A DNA stretch of 30,858 nt from Bacteroidota bacterium (GCA_013203755.1 JABMPI010000568.1:1-30858), one strand, 5' to 3'. Shown: positions 1 through 9,029, counted from the stretch's first letter. Notes: generated by a model not told the origin, from the letters alone. Numbers and translations: made by a program.

Positions 1-996
1 GGCAAAATCGGAGGCAGTAATTAAGTCTGAAAATGCAGCTGGAGAAATAGCACTTTCCCCTTCTTTTAATCCACGCACTTCAGCAATTTCTTTGCTTACT
101 TTCTTTCCGGGAAGATGACCGCCCGTTCCGGTTTTTGCTCCCTGTCCGCCCTTAAAATGAAAAGCTTGTGCTTTTTGAACTTTCTCCCACGAAAAGCTAA
201 ACATGCCGGAGGCCAGTTCATAAAAATATTTCGAATTGTTTTCCTGTTCCTCCGGAAGCATACCACCTTCACCACTTGCAATTCCTGTTCCTGCCATTTC
301 TGCTCCTATTGAAAGGGCAATTTTTGCTTCTCTCGACAAAGCTCCAAAACTCATGTCCGAAACAAATAGTGGAATGTCAAGTACCAGTGGTTTTTTAGCG
401 TTTTTCCCAATTACAACTTTTGTATTTACCTCATCACTATCCAACAAGGGACGTTTAAACAATTGGGCGGGCAAAAACTGAATATCTTCCCATTTTGGAA
501 GTGTATTTCTGTCAACTCCCATCGCTTCCGTTGGTCCGTGATGACCCACTTTTTTTAAACCCTGTTTTGCCAGTTGGCGAATATATCCAGTGTAAGGTTC
601 TGTACTTTCAGGATGCGTATCCTGATAACTTCCCAGGTATTCATTGTGATTAAATGGTTGTGTAAATTTCAACAGATAATCATCAATTTCTTTCTCGTCA
701 ACCCAAACAAAATCATCCTCTATTTTTGAAGTAAATTTATGAAGTACCTCTTTGTTGCTATATTCCGAAACTCCTGTATCAAAACGGTAATCCCAATTAT
801 GAACACCGCAAATTATATTGTTGCCATCAATCGTTCCGTCTGCCATTAATGCACCCCGATGCAAACAACGACCATATAAAACAGAAACTTTATTGTCGTA
901 TTTAATTACTACAAGATCGAGATTTTTGATGCGAGAATGAGTTGGTTTCCGATTCGCTAATTCAGAAAAGGAAAGCAATTTAGTTGGGTGAATCAT
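1..996 (-). CDS. Rieske [2Fe-2S] / FMN-binding glutamate synthase-like protein, C-terminus cut by window edge
   Basis: The reading frame is open from an ATG at 996 to position 1 (332 codons) and runs out of the window, so the protein is partial. Residues about 1-100 form a Rieske ferredoxin domain with the two cluster-binding pairs Cys44-x-His46 and Cys63-x2-His66 visible. From about residue 150 the sequence matches the FMN-binding glutamate-synthase-like domain (GltB2 type): a conserved region around DMSFGALSREAK, then GEGGM and the glycine-rich KGGQGAKTGTGGHLPG. Such proteins are annotated as glutamate synthase-related oxidoreductases; the true substrate is unknown, and no small GltD-like subunit is seen here. 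The fusion suggests electrons pass from the Rieske cluster to FMN in a cytoplasmic redox enzyme. No signal peptide. The family call is firm, the function is not. Confidence 0.88.
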   Translation of the reverse strand, partial: MIHPTKLLSFSELANRKPTHSRIKNLDLVVIKYDNKVSVLYGRCLHRGALMADGTIDGNNIICGVHNWDYRFDTGVSEYSNKEVLHKFTSKIEDDFVWVDEKEIDDYLLKFTQPFNHNEYLGSYQDTHPESTEPYTGYIRQLAKQGLKKVGHHGPTEAMGVDRNTLPKWEDIQFLPAQLFKRPLLDSDEVNTKVVIGKNAKKPLVLDIPLFVSDMSFGALSREAKIALSIGAEMAGTGIASGEGGMLPEEQENNSKYFYELASGMFSFSWEKVQKAQAFHFKGGQGAKTGTGGHLPGKKVSKEIAEVRGLKEGESAISPAAFSDLITASDFA

Positions 997-1118
997 AATG
1001 AACTATTTTTTTAGGTAACTTCTAAAGATGAATACTTTGGCGTTGCTTTACAATTTTAAAACCTTTATTTACGATAGTAAACTTCGGGAATAAACTTGCG
1101 CCTTGGATTTTTCTATTT

Positions 1119-1989
1119 TTATAAATTCCTTTTAAATAAACGAGATACAACTGAAACTCCTTCGTTAAAGAATTGTTTAACCAACTGATGTTGTTTTTGC
1201 GCTGATGTTTCATTTATTATCTCACTGTGTTTTAAAACGGCACCCTTCCATCTGGGTGTCATCCAGTTTCCAATTTCTAAAGGAGTAAGTTTCGAAATAT
1301 TTCTTAACTCTTTTTCAGACCAAAAACTGAGGTAAAAATAGGGTTCATTTATCATTTCGTCGGGCATTGCCCAACCCATGCCAATGGTTTGTGAGACTTC
1401 TCCAGCTTGATTTCGAGCAGTGGCGAAAAAAGTTCCTGTGTCGAAATGATGGGGCCAAATACGAACCGGGATTGCATTTTTATACTCTCTTGCCAATTCA
1501 TTTATAATAATTTCGGCATTGTGCCTTAACAATGTAGCAGCTTCTATTTCAAATTTATTAGTGTTATGGAATTTATCATCCTCCAAAAAATCGCTTGACA
1601 AAAAATAAGGTTGTTCATTTTTTAATTTCGAAATATCAACTCCCCGCATCAGATAAAACTAATCGAAGTTCAGCCAAAGCAAATTCAAAAGATTTTTCAT
1701 TCAATTGAATAATGGAGACAGCTTTTTTATTGGGATTAAAAACATGAATTTCCAGTTTCGAAAGTTGTAATCCAACCTGAATTCCATTTTCAAGTTGATT
1801 TCCCAACAACATCTCCTTTTTCGCAATATATTCCATATTAATGTTGCTTGAGTCCGGCTTGGGTGAAACCAGATAACGCCCAACTAACGCAACAAGTTGT
1901 GCTGCCAAGTGTTGCTGACGTAATACATTTTCCAATTTCTTGTCAAACTGAAAATAAATGCGCTTCCAATATTGCAGTAACGATTCCAT
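1119..1989 (-). pseudogene. Conserved hypothetical protein (~289 aa) split by a frameshift in a G run
   Basis: Two overlapping frames are open here: 117 codons from the ATG at 1989 to 1636, and 176 codons from an ATG at 1649 to 1119. The first frame ends ...VLSDAGS, while the second begins MRGVDISKLK. Removing one G from the run of four (1642-1645, C on the plus strand) gives a continuous ...VLSDAGVDISKLKN..., a protein of about 289 residues, which fits a single ancestral gene better than two genes. The second part contains the His-rich stretch RIWPHHFDTGTF and an aromatic YFYLSFWSEKE segment, suggesting a cytoplasmic folded protein. I recall similar one-piece proteins in Bacteroidota but know no function. 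It could be a true pseudogene, a translationally coupled pair or a sequencing error in the homopolymer. Confidence 0.7.
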
Positions 1990-2114
1990 CTGTTTATAGT
2001 TATTAACTTTACAGCAACATAAGCAACCTACAAGTCTGCTAGCCTGCCGATAAACATAGCCTTGTGTATAGTTTACGATTAAAATTGCATGTTCGTTTCA
2101 TCTTTTTGATGAGT

Positions 2115-2396
2115 TTAGTTGGATACTTCAACACATCGCCAAAATGCGACATGACCTTTTATTTTTTCTGCCAGATTTAAAGGAGTTGGATAATACCAAA
2201 CTGCATCTTTATTTATTTTGCCATCCACCTCTAAACTGTAATAAGAAGCAGTTCCTTTCCAGTGGCAGACCGTTTGGGTTACACTTTCATGTAAAAATTC
2301 CTTTTTAACCGAATCGATTGGAAAGTATTGATTCCCTTCAATGTTTATGGTTTTATTGCTTTCTGCTATTACTTTTCCGTTCCAAATTGCTTTCAT
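2115..2396 (-). CDS. DUF427 family protein
   Basis: A complete 93-residue protein matching the DUF427 family along its whole length: an N-terminal KAIWNGKVIAES strand, NQYFPIDSV, the conserved CHWKGTASYY motif with Cys44 and Trp46, DAVWYYPTP and the terminal KGHVAFW. The length is normal for the single-domain form. The family has a small beta-fold with conserved aromatic residues; no reaction is established. It has no signal peptide and should be cytoplasmic. It stands alone between the plug-domain gene upstream and the broken hypothetical gene downstream, with no sign of a shared role. Confidence 0.9.
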   Translation of the reverse strand: MKAIWNGKVIAESNKTINIEGNQYFPIDSVKKEFLHESVTQTVCHWKGTASYYSLEVDGKINKDAVWYYPTPLNLAEKIKGHVAFWRCVEVSN

Positions 2397-2481
2397 ATTA
2401 ATTGTTTTTATGAAAGACGAAAGGAGGGAGAAAACCTGACAAATTTTTGTAATGCATGGAAATAATAAATTATTAGGGGAG

Positions 2482-3186
2482 CTAATTCCGCCCCTTTTTC
2501 GAAGTAATAATCACAACGCCATTGGCGCCTCGTGATCCATAAACTGAGGAGGATCCATCTTTCATTACATCAATAGAGCCAACATCGTGAGGAGACATAT
2601 TTGCCAAATCGCGGGAATTCGTAATGGCACCATCGATAACAACAAGAGCCGCATTTCCTTGCGACCCATAAAATGTTGATGTTCCCCTAATTACGACCGC
2701 TCCATTTTCAACCGTTACGCCGGGAAACTGCCCTTGAATGGCATCGAGAACACTATCGTATTTTGTAAAGTCTATGTCGTTTTGGTTTGCAGATGAAACA
2801 GCGTAAAGTAAATCTTTGGAACTTACGTGTCCGTATCCTACATTTACATAACGTTCAGCCTGTTTAATGTTATTTTCACCTTTTTTTAAATTAAGATTAA
2901 CCAAAATCATTCGAATATTTTCTTCAATCTTAACTTTTTTGGAAAAAAAGCCATCAGCTTCTATTTTCAACTTATCTTCCGGATTACAAAAAAGCTGAAA
3001 TCTTCCCAGAGTATCAGTTTGTACTGTTCTTCCGGTGCTTTTTACCTCGATATTTACGCCAATTAAGGGAATGCTATCGAATGTTGTAATTTTACCAACA
3101 AGTGTTTTATCTTGTGCCGAAACGGAAAATGAAGAACAAATTAGAACAAAAATAGCGATCGATTTAAAGGAAAATTTAATATTCAT
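2482..3186 (-). CDS. Stand-alone TonB-dependent receptor plug domain protein
   Basis: This 234-residue protein starts with a signal peptide (about residues 1-24, ending SVSA), followed by a carboxypeptidase-regulatory-like beta-sandwich (about 27-100, LVGKITTFDSIPLIGVNIEV) and a plug domain (about 115-230). The plug shows the SusC-type signatures LVVIDGAI, IDVMKDGSSSVYGSRGANGVVIITSKKG. It then stops at a natural-looking C-terminus (KKGRN); the full beta-barrel of about 700 residues that normally follows is missing, and no barrel remnant is visible downstream. Plug-only proteins recur in Bacteroidota, so this may be a real small periplasmic protein and not a fragment. No SusD partner is adjacent. 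Function unknown. Confidence 0.85.
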   Translation of the reverse strand: MNIKFSFKSIAIFVLICSSFSVSAQDKTLVGKITTFDSIPLIGVNIEVKSTGRTVQTDTLGRFQLFCNPEDKLKIEADGFFSKKVKIEENIRMILVNLNLKKGENNIKQAERYVNVGYGHVSSKDLLYAVSSANQNDIDFTKYDSVLDAIQGQFPGVTVENGAVVIRGTSTFYGSQGNAALVVIDGAITNSRDLANMSPHDVGSIDVMKDGSSSVYGSRGANGVVIITSKKGRN

Positions 3187-3319
3187 AACTACAGTTTTTA
3201 GGTATCTACTTAAATTTTTCTAGAATATTTTAACAAACAAAAATTGTTCCATTATCGTTTCAATTTTAGCTGTTTGATTTCCAATAAGTATTTTGTTTGT
3301 GTTACACAAGCACTTATTA

Positions 3320-3327
3320 CAAATATA
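3320..3327 (-). promoter_or_regulatory. Possible Bacteroidota -7 box for the plug-domain gene
   Basis: The minus strand reads TATATTTG, a full match to the Bacteroidota -7 consensus TAnnTTTG. It would start a transcript near 3313 with a leader of about 125 nt before the ATG at 3186. No well-spaced -33 TTTG is present. Overlapping the start lie nested inverted repeats (AATAAGT 3283-3289 with ACTTATT 3312-3318, and TTGTG/CACAA at 3297-3309), which may be an operator. In AT-rich DNA such a box can occur by chance. Confidence 0.35.
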
Positions 3328-3445
3328 GTGTATGAATTTGGTTTTCTCTGAATGAATTTCAACTTGGGTTTCAACATAAGTACGCAATCTTTTTAAGGTG
3401 TCACTTCCCAATTGAAAAGTCAAACCTTAAGTTTTCGGGTTCGTC

Positions 3446-3512
3446 ATTCCGATTTCATTTCGGAATCTGTTGTTTGAACTAGAGGTGCTGATCCGTCGGC
3501 TGACGGACAGCA
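3446..3512. repeat. Pair of short inverted repeats, likely interspersed element remnant
   Basis: Two hairpins lie close together: ATTCCGA/TCGGAAT (3446-3452 with 3460-3466, 7-base loop) and TGCTG-a-TCCGTC/GACGGA-CAGCA (3486-3497 with 3502-3512, loop GGCT, one bulged A). They are more GC-rich than their surroundings and have no T tract, so they do not look like terminators. They resemble the short palindromic interspersed repeats common in Bacteroidota intergenic DNA; no second copy is present in this window to prove it. Confidence 0.4.
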
Positions 3513-3565
3513 TGATGTTCTAAAGAGGCACAATTGATTTTCCACTAGATCTTTGCTCCAAAAAG

Positions 3566-3595
3566 AAAGCGCCATCCGAAACCGGATGGCGCTTT
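3566..3595 (-). terminator. Rho-independent terminator of the susCD-like operon
   Basis: A perfect 13-bp inverted repeat (3566-3578 with 3583-3595, loop of four) lies 61 bases past the SusD stop codon. Read on the minus strand, the stem AAAGCGCCATCCG/CGGATGGCGCTTT is followed by CTTTTT, a typical intrinsic terminator. On the plus strand the tail is weaker. Confidence 0.88.
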
Positions 3596-3656
3596 ACTAA
3601 TCAAACTTAACAAACTTTTACATTTTTATGTAAAAATTTTATGTAAAACTACCTCT

Positions 3657-5540
3657 CTATTGGTCTACTAATTCACCTTCACCTTCACCATCAACCCATT
3701 TCTGTGGAGTTCTTCTTATTTCAGCTCCAGGGTATCCTGCGTTTTGATTGATTACGCCAAGCGTATTTGCATTAATTGCTGATGCAGGAACAGGCCAAAG
3801 TGCAATCCAGGGTGCTGCTCTGTAAGTGTAGTGAGGAGCAACAACATTGTCGCGATAATATTCATTCTTTTCCATTACCCTGTCGTACCAGAAATTATTA
3901 TCAGAGAAATTACTCATTTGGTAAGTTTTACCATTATAAGCAGTTTTCCCACTTTCGGCTAACATTAAAGCCATACGTGTAATTTCTGTTTTTCTGGGTT
4001 CTTCGTAGTACAACTCACGTGCACGTTCGTCAAGTATTGTTCCCAAATTGATTTCTCCAGCTGAGTAAGGAGCAGCATTTGCACGGGCACGAATTGCGTT
4101 TACATCATCGGCTGCTTGTTGTGCTTGTCCTTTCCAGAAATAAGCCTCTGCTCTTAATAAATAAGTTTCAGCTAAACGGTATGCATACCAGTCTCCGTTT
4201 CCTCCATCAGGAGTAAGGTCGGTTGGATCGGCTACATACGTTTTGTATTGTGGCCATCCGTACCACGAACGGATTGTATCTGTACAAAGGATACCTCCAC
4301 CTTCATCAAACAACCGAAAATTCTTCCCGTACCATTCGTCACCTGAGGATCTCAAAATAGGGTGATTATAAACCATGTCTTCCATATCCACCCAGTTTCC
4401 TTCTGCATGACGATAGTCATTTGGATCTGTCCAAATAACGGTATGATGATAAGGAACAGAACGACAACGGCCAATACCCCTACCGTATTTGGTAACCTGA
4501 TCAATTTCTACTGCTTGTCCACCAACTTTACTTCCAAGTGGTTTATCGGAACTACCAATTTGACCTGAAGGCGTTTTGATTTTATTACTACCATAAAAAG
4601 GAACTACCTGACGCATGATACTTATTCTTTCACTTGCACCATCTTCTGTTAATTCTTCTCTTGAAGTATATAAATAAATTCTTTCGCGGTTTTCAGCCAA
4701 TGCTTTATTTTTAACCTGGTGTAAATCCCAGGTAATGTTTTTGGTTTCATCACCGGCATCCATTCCAAAACGTTCAGTCATTAAATGGTGGTAACCATCG
4801 TTTATTACTGCATTAGCGGCAGAAATTGCCCCATCGAAATCTAACAAAGCAAGATTTACTTTGGCTAGCAAATGGTTACAAGCAGCTTTATTAATGTCAC
4901 CAACAGGAACTCCATCAGCTTCCGATTTTACCCACTGAGCTGCAAATGTCAAATCTTTTTTAATTTTTTGCAAAATACTTTTACGCTCAGTTGTATAAAA
5001 ATCAAGCCTAGGTGATGTTATCTCTTCTAAAATAAGAGGAACATCTCCAAATTGTTGAGTAAGTCTGTAATACATTCTTGCACGGTGAAAATAGGCTTTC
5101 CCCAAAATGTTATTTCGGTCTGCATCACTAGCCCAATCCGCAACATCAATTCTGGAAATTACCGTATTGGCATATTTAATCCGGTAGTAACCTTCTTTCC
5201 AATACCACCCAATGCGGTTGAAATTAGCGCTATTCAGGTTTGCATCAGGTAAAATTTGTGCAGGTAAATCCATTGCAGGACCTGTTTTATCTGTGGTACC
5301 TTCAACCGCCATATCAGAAAATATGGTTTCGGTAATCATTGGCGCACCATCGCCATACAATTCATGACGCGAACCGCGCAAACAAGCAACCAAAGCAGCA
5401 TTTAATCCGGCTTCGTTAATAAAGGTATTTTCAGGTGCGTAAAACGATAATGGTTTTGGTGTCAGGTAATCTTCTGAACAGCCTGGTCCCATTAGCAGCA
5501 TTAACAGTGTAACTATTGAAATTATACTATACTTTTTCAT
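3657..5540 (-). CDS. RagB/SusD family nutrient uptake outer membrane lipoprotein
   Basis: This 627-residue protein is the surface glycan-binding partner of the SusC-like porin encoded 12 bases upstream. It has a lipoprotein signal peptide with the lipobox ending at Cys21 (GPGC), then SusD-type sequence: an N-terminal region starting SEDYLTPKPLSF, the tetratricopeptide-like helical segment (GKAYFHRARMYYRLTQQFGDVPLI, around residues 145-170) and a C-terminal block RLAETYLLRAEAYFWKGQAQQAADDVNAIRARA-type helix pair near residue 470, followed by the usual DERARELYYEE. The length is at the upper end of the family. It sits on the cell surface, lidding the transporter. The substrate cannot be read from the sequence, but neighbouring GH2, sulfatase and Gfo/Idh genes point to a carbohydrate. 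It is transcribed with the SusC gene and ends at the terminator at 3566-3595. Confidence 0.96.
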   Translation of the reverse strand: MKKYSIISIVTLLMLLMGPGCSEDYLTPKPLSFYAPENTFINEAGLNAALVACLRGSRHELYGDGAPMITETIFSDMAVEGTTDKTGPAMDLPAQILPDANLNSANFNRIGWYWKEGYYRIKYANTVISRIDVADWASDADRNNILGKAYFHRARMYYRLTQQFGDVPLILEEITSPRLDFYTTERKSILQKIKKDLTFAAQWVKSEADGVPVGDINKAACNHLLAKVNLALLDFDGAISAANAVINDGYHHLMTERFGMDAGDETKNITWDLHQVKNKALAENRERIYLYTSREELTEDGASERISIMRQVVPFYGSNKIKTPSGQIGSSDKPLGSKVGGQAVEIDQVTKYGRGIGRCRSVPYHHTVIWTDPNDYRHAEGNWVDMEDMVYNHPILRSSGDEWYGKNFRLFDEGGGILCTDTIRSWYGWPQYKTYVADPTDLTPDGGNGDWYAYRLAETYLLRAEAYFWKGQAQQAADDVNAIRARANAAPYSAGEINLGTILDERARELYYEEPRKTEITRMALMLAESGKTAYNGKTYQMSNFSDNNFWYDRVMEKNEYYRDNVVAPHYTYRAAPWIALWPVPASAINANTLGVINQNAGYPGAEIRRTPQKWVDGEGEGELVDQ

Positions 5541-5552
5541 AATCTGTAATTT

Positions 5553-8500
5553 TTATAGTGTGAGGTTCAGTTTTAGTGAATAGGTTGACGGTGTATATCC
5601 CCAGGTAGAATTTCTTTCCGGATCCATCCACGACCATTTTGTAAATACATAAGGATTAGATGCTACAAATGAAAGTTTACATCTTTCGATTTGTACCCTT
5701 TTTAGTAGTTCTTGCGAGAAGTTATAAGAAACAGATACATTATCAATTCTTAAAAAAGAGTTGTTTTCGTACACATTAAACCCTGATTCATAACTTTCAA
5801 CACTTGCCCATTTGTTACTTGGGTTATCTGGTGTCCAGTAAGGAACATCAAACGAAGAACCTCTATCGTAAAATACGTCGTTATTACGCAAATGGTTATT
5901 AGCAGTTTTAAAACCTATGTACGAGTACATTTTAACACCAGCTTCCCAGTTTTTATATGTAAAGTCGTTACGTAATGTAACACGGTAAGGTGGTTTGCTA
6001 TGTCCCTGGAATACTTTATCGGCGTTGGTGTAAACTCCGTCGTCATTTTGGTCGATAAGTTTATAATCACCAGGAGAACGAGAATAACTCTCTGCTTCGG
6101 CGGCTTCATCTAATTGCCAGATTCCATCGGTTTGGTAGTTCCATATTTCATCTAAAGCATGGCCAATAAACCATCCGTTGTTCGCGTCGTCTAATTCAAC
6201 ACCATTTTCATCTAAATCTCCATAAAGGCTTTTAATTTCATTTTTGTTGTATGTAAAAGTAAAACCCGAGGTCCATTGAAAATCGTTCTTATCAACATTT
6301 ATTGAATTCAGAGCAAGCTCAAAACCACGGTTGTCGATTTGTCCCAGATTCGAGAACACACTTGTAAAACCGGTAATCTCCGGTAAGTTACGAGGAATTA
6401 ACAGGTCAGTTGTTTGCATTAAATATCCTTCAATGTTACCTCTTAACCTACCATTATAAATCGAAAAGTCAACTCCTAAGTTATAGGCTGTTGTTCTTTC
6501 CCATTTTAATTCAGCATTTGCCATACGACTGGTGTATAATTGAGATACATAATGAGCTGTTCCATCGGTTTGTAAAACATATTTACCAGTATTAAGGTTA
6601 GCCATAGCATCGTAAGTACCCACACCACGGTTACCATTGTCTCCATAAGAGAGTCTCACTTTTAACATGTCCATCCATTCTACATTAAAGAAATCTTCTT
6701 CACTTGCGGTCCAAGCAAAAGCTGCAGAACCAAAGTTTGCACGCGGATTAGCCTGCCCAAAAGCAGAGTAACCATCACGACGCCATGAACCTGTTAATGC
6801 GTAACGTCCTTTGTATTTATAATTTATACGTGCCATTAATGCATCTGCTATTTCATAGGTGTCGTTACTCGAAATTTCAACGTCTTCGGTAGCAGCCTGC
6901 ATTCTGTGGTAACCCAATACATCGTTTGGTTGGAATTGTCTTCTAACCATATAATCTCTCCAGTATTGATTTTTCTCAGCATTTTGCAGGAAGGTGAAAT
7001 CGAAATCGTGCTCACCGTAAGATTTATTCCATTTTAGAATGTTATTTAATTGCCATCCAAAACGAGCAGTATTTCTTCTTCTTGCAATACCGCCTTGTTT
7101 TCCCCAGTCAGGATGTTCCGAAGAATCACTTCTGTACCATCTTTCCCACTCAAAACGGGTTATGTATTCAGAAGTAAACGAGAAACCATAAGGCAATGAT
7201 ACAATCGCATACATTTTACTGTTTAAAGTATTGAATATATTGTATTGATCTTGATATTCCATGTTTAGCCAGGGATTTCGCGATGCTGAAATGTTTCCAC
7301 TTGGTGCATATTCCAAAATGTCTGACCATCCGTTACCATCTGCCGCAGGTTCGTACATTTGAGAATAAGGTGTAATACTTCCCCAACTATCTCTTGATAC
7401 AACCTGACTTTGGTCGCGATTAGCAAACTGAGTATTGGTACCCAATTTTAACCAATCGGTTACATTTGCTTCCAAATTAATTCTTGAACGAATCGATTCA
7501 AATCTTTCATTGTCACGAATACCTTCGTTATCGGTATAACCCAAGGACCAGTAATAGGTTACTTCATCGGAACTACCACTTAAACTTAAATTATAATCTT
7601 GTCTTAAACCGGTTTGATACATTATGTCTTTCCAGTCTTCCTTGTGTCCCGATTTGTAGTTTGTAATTTCCAAAGGAGAAAATCCTATCCGTTGTAACCA
7701 AATTTGCTCCACATCGTTTGCTGCGCTGGAACCGTCATAACCTTTCCATGTATCTAAATCTACTCCTGAGTTAGCTGAACTTTGATAATACCCCGGTTTA
7801 TTTGCCTGGTGTCTTTCGTTTGCTTCGTAACCTGCAATTCTCCAATCGATAAATTCTTCACCACTCATCCAGTCTAAGGCAGTATGAGCAATAGTAGCAG
7901 CACCTACACTGGCACTTACATTAATCCTTGGTTTACCTTTTTTACCTTTTTTGGTGGTAATAATAATAACACCATTCGATGCTCTTGATCCGTAAATAGC
8001 TGCCGAAGAGGCATCTTTTAAAACGTCAAACGCCTGGATATCATTCGTGTTAATGTCAGAAAGGTCACCGTAATAGATCATGCCGTCTAAAACAATCAAC
8101 GGAGCATTTGCCCTTTTTTGTTGATCGTTATTAGCCCTTACAGAAGTTTCACCCCTGATTAACATGTCGCTGGAGCTGCTTAATCCTTTTGCACTGCTGC
8201 TAAAGTTTACGTTTAATCCTGCAACATTACCCCTTAAAAGATCGGTCATGTTAGCCGTAGACTCTGTTTCCAGCTTTTCAGCATTTATCTGAGTAACAGC
8301 TCCGGTAAGGTCTTTCTTTTTAACCGTACCATAACCAATTGCTACAACTTCTTCCAGACCAATTACGTCGGGTTCCATTGTTACGCTAATTGTTGCTTGC
8401 GTGCCGATTTCAACTTCATTTGTTTTCATTCCAATAAAAGAAAACAGAAGTGTTTTTACATTGTCATCAACCGAAAGGGTGTAATTACCATCAATATTGG

Positions 8501-8654
8501 TAACTGTACCTTTTGTTGTTCCCTTTACTACAACGGTTACTCCCGGTAGCGGGGAACCATCGTCAGCAGTTACTGTTCCAGTAATCGCCTTTTGTGCCAT
8601 TGCACTACTAATAGTTACAACAAACACCATTAAAAATAACAGTAGTTTTTGCAT
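5553..8654 (-). CDS. SusC/RagA family TonB-linked outer membrane protein
   Basis: A complete 1033-residue TonB-dependent oligosaccharide transporter. It has a signal peptide (cleavage after Ala20, SSAMA-QK), a carboxypeptidase-regulatory-like domain at about 22-95, the EEVVAIGYGT segment at 101-110 that contacts TonB in this family, and a plug domain at about 112-237 with LIVLDG, VLKDASSAAIYGSRASNGVIIITTKKG. The rest forms the 22-strand barrel, ending in an aromatic-rich beta-signal (TYSLKLNLTL). It imports glycan fragments across the outer membrane using TonB energy together with SusD. No adjacent sigma/anti-sigma pair or hybrid two-component sensor is present; the AraC gene at 14736 is the nearest candidate regulator. 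The 426-base region upstream separates it from the oxidoreductase operon and holds a possible small RNA gene. Confidence 0.97.
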   Translation of the reverse strand: MQKLLLFLMVFVVTISSAMAQKAITGTVTADDGSPLPGVTVVVKGTTKGTVTNIDGNYTLSVDDNVKTLLFSFIGMKTNEVEIGTQATISVTMEPDVIGLEEVVAIGYGTVKKKDLTGAVTQINAEKLETESTANMTDLLRGNVAGLNVNFSSSAKGLSSSSDMLIRGETSVRANNDQQKRANAPLIVLDGMIYYGDLSDINTNDIQAFDVLKDASSAAIYGSRASNGVIIITTKKGKKGKPRINVSASVGAATIAHTALDWMSGEEFIDWRIAGYEANERHQANKPGYYQSSANSGVDLDTWKGYDGSSAANDVEQIWLQRIGFSPLEITNYKSGHKEDWKDIMYQTGLRQDYNLSLSGSSDEVTYYWSLGYTDNEGIRDNERFESIRSRINLEANVTDWLKLGTNTQFANRDQSQVVSRDSWGSITPYSQMYEPAADGNGWSDILEYAPSGNISASRNPWLNMEYQDQYNIFNTLNSKMYAIVSLPYGFSFTSEYITRFEWERWYRSDSSEHPDWGKQGGIARRRNTARFGWQLNNILKWNKSYGEHDFDFTFLQNAEKNQYWRDYMVRRQFQPNDVLGYHRMQAATEDVEISSNDTYEIADALMARINYKYKGRYALTGSWRRDGYSAFGQANPRANFGSAAFAWTASEEDFFNVEWMDMLKVRLSYGDNGNRGVGTYDAMANLNTGKYVLQTDGTAHYVSQLYTSRMANAELKWERTTAYNLGVDFSIYNGRLRGNIEGYLMQTTDLLIPRNLPEITGFTSVFSNLGQIDNRGFELALNSINVDKNDFQWTSGFTFTYNKNEIKSLYGDLDENGVELDDANNGWFIGHALDEIWNYQTDGIWQLDEAAEAESYSRSPGDYKLIDQNDDGVYTNADKVFQGHSKPPYRVTLRNDFTYKNWEAGVKMYSYIGFKTANNHLRNNDVFYDRGSSFDVPYWTPDNPSNKWASVESYESGFNVYENNSFLRIDNVSVSYNFSQELLKRVQIERCKLSFVASNPYVFTKWSWMDPERNSTWGYTPSTYSLKLNLTL

Positions 8655-8813
8655 AAAATTTGAAATTTAATAGGTTAAATGTTTAATTTAAAAATCCTTT
8701 GTACAACAAAATCCCAATAACTAATTGAAAATCAGCTTTAAAAAAAATGTTAAATAAATTTAATTAGAAAAATAGTGGAAGTACATTAATCGTTTTTTCA
8801 TACTTTTGTTTTG

Positions 8814-8885
8814 TTTAGTTCAATCCGTAATTTAATTAGACAAATTATTAAGGGAGAGATGTTACAGCATTTCTCCTTTTTATAT
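8814..8885 (+). ncRNA. Candidate small RNA divergent from SusC
   Basis: On the plus strand a TACTTTTG box (8801-8808) matches the Bacteroidota -7 consensus. About 45 bases later an intrinsic terminator follows. The predicted transcript is about 70 nt, contains no start-to-stop frame of interest, and lies head-to-head with the SusC gene. Small RNAs next to susC-like genes are known in Bacteroides thetaiotaomicron, which makes the arrangement plausible. No -33 TTTG is visible and sequence alone cannot show transcription, so this is a prediction. Confidence 0.4.
8853..8881 (+). terminator. Rho-independent terminator on the plus strand
   Basis: GGAGAGATG (8853-8861) pairs with CATTTCTCC (8868-8876) with one G-U pair and a six-base loop, followed by TTTTT (8877-8881). 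The T tract exists only on the plus strand, where no protein gene lies upstream, so it ends either the proposed small RNA or other non-coding transcription. Confidence 0.7.
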
Positions 8886-9029
8886 TAAATGGTTAAAATC
8901 ATCATAAATTCTGATACAATATTAGTATAATTGAGAATCAAAAGTTAGAAACCAATTTGCAAACATTGATATTATATTTGCATATATTTAGACCTTTTAA
9001 CAAATTATACAAATCTGATATCTTATTGT

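Larger units (their letters stand above)
3187..3656. other. 470-base intergenic region with hairpin repeats and a terminator
   Basis: I see no convincing gene here; a 67-codon minus-strand frame at 3220-3423 resembles nothing known and is probably chance. The right half holds two GC-richer inverted repeats (3446-3466 and 3486-3512) and the SusCD terminator (3566-3595). The left half is AT-rich and contains the likely upstream region of the plug-domain gene, with a TATATTTG box on the minus strand (3320-3327). Confidence 0.6.

Noticed and set aside
3220..3423. A 67-codon minus-strand reading frame upstream of the plug-domain gene
   Set aside because: No recognisable domain, no start signal, and the region looks like leader and AT-rich intergenic DNA.
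8973..8980. Second plus-strand TATATTTG promoter box
   Set aside because: The nearest TTTG is only 13 bases upstream and no gene or terminator follows on that strand before the convergent Gfo/Idh gene.
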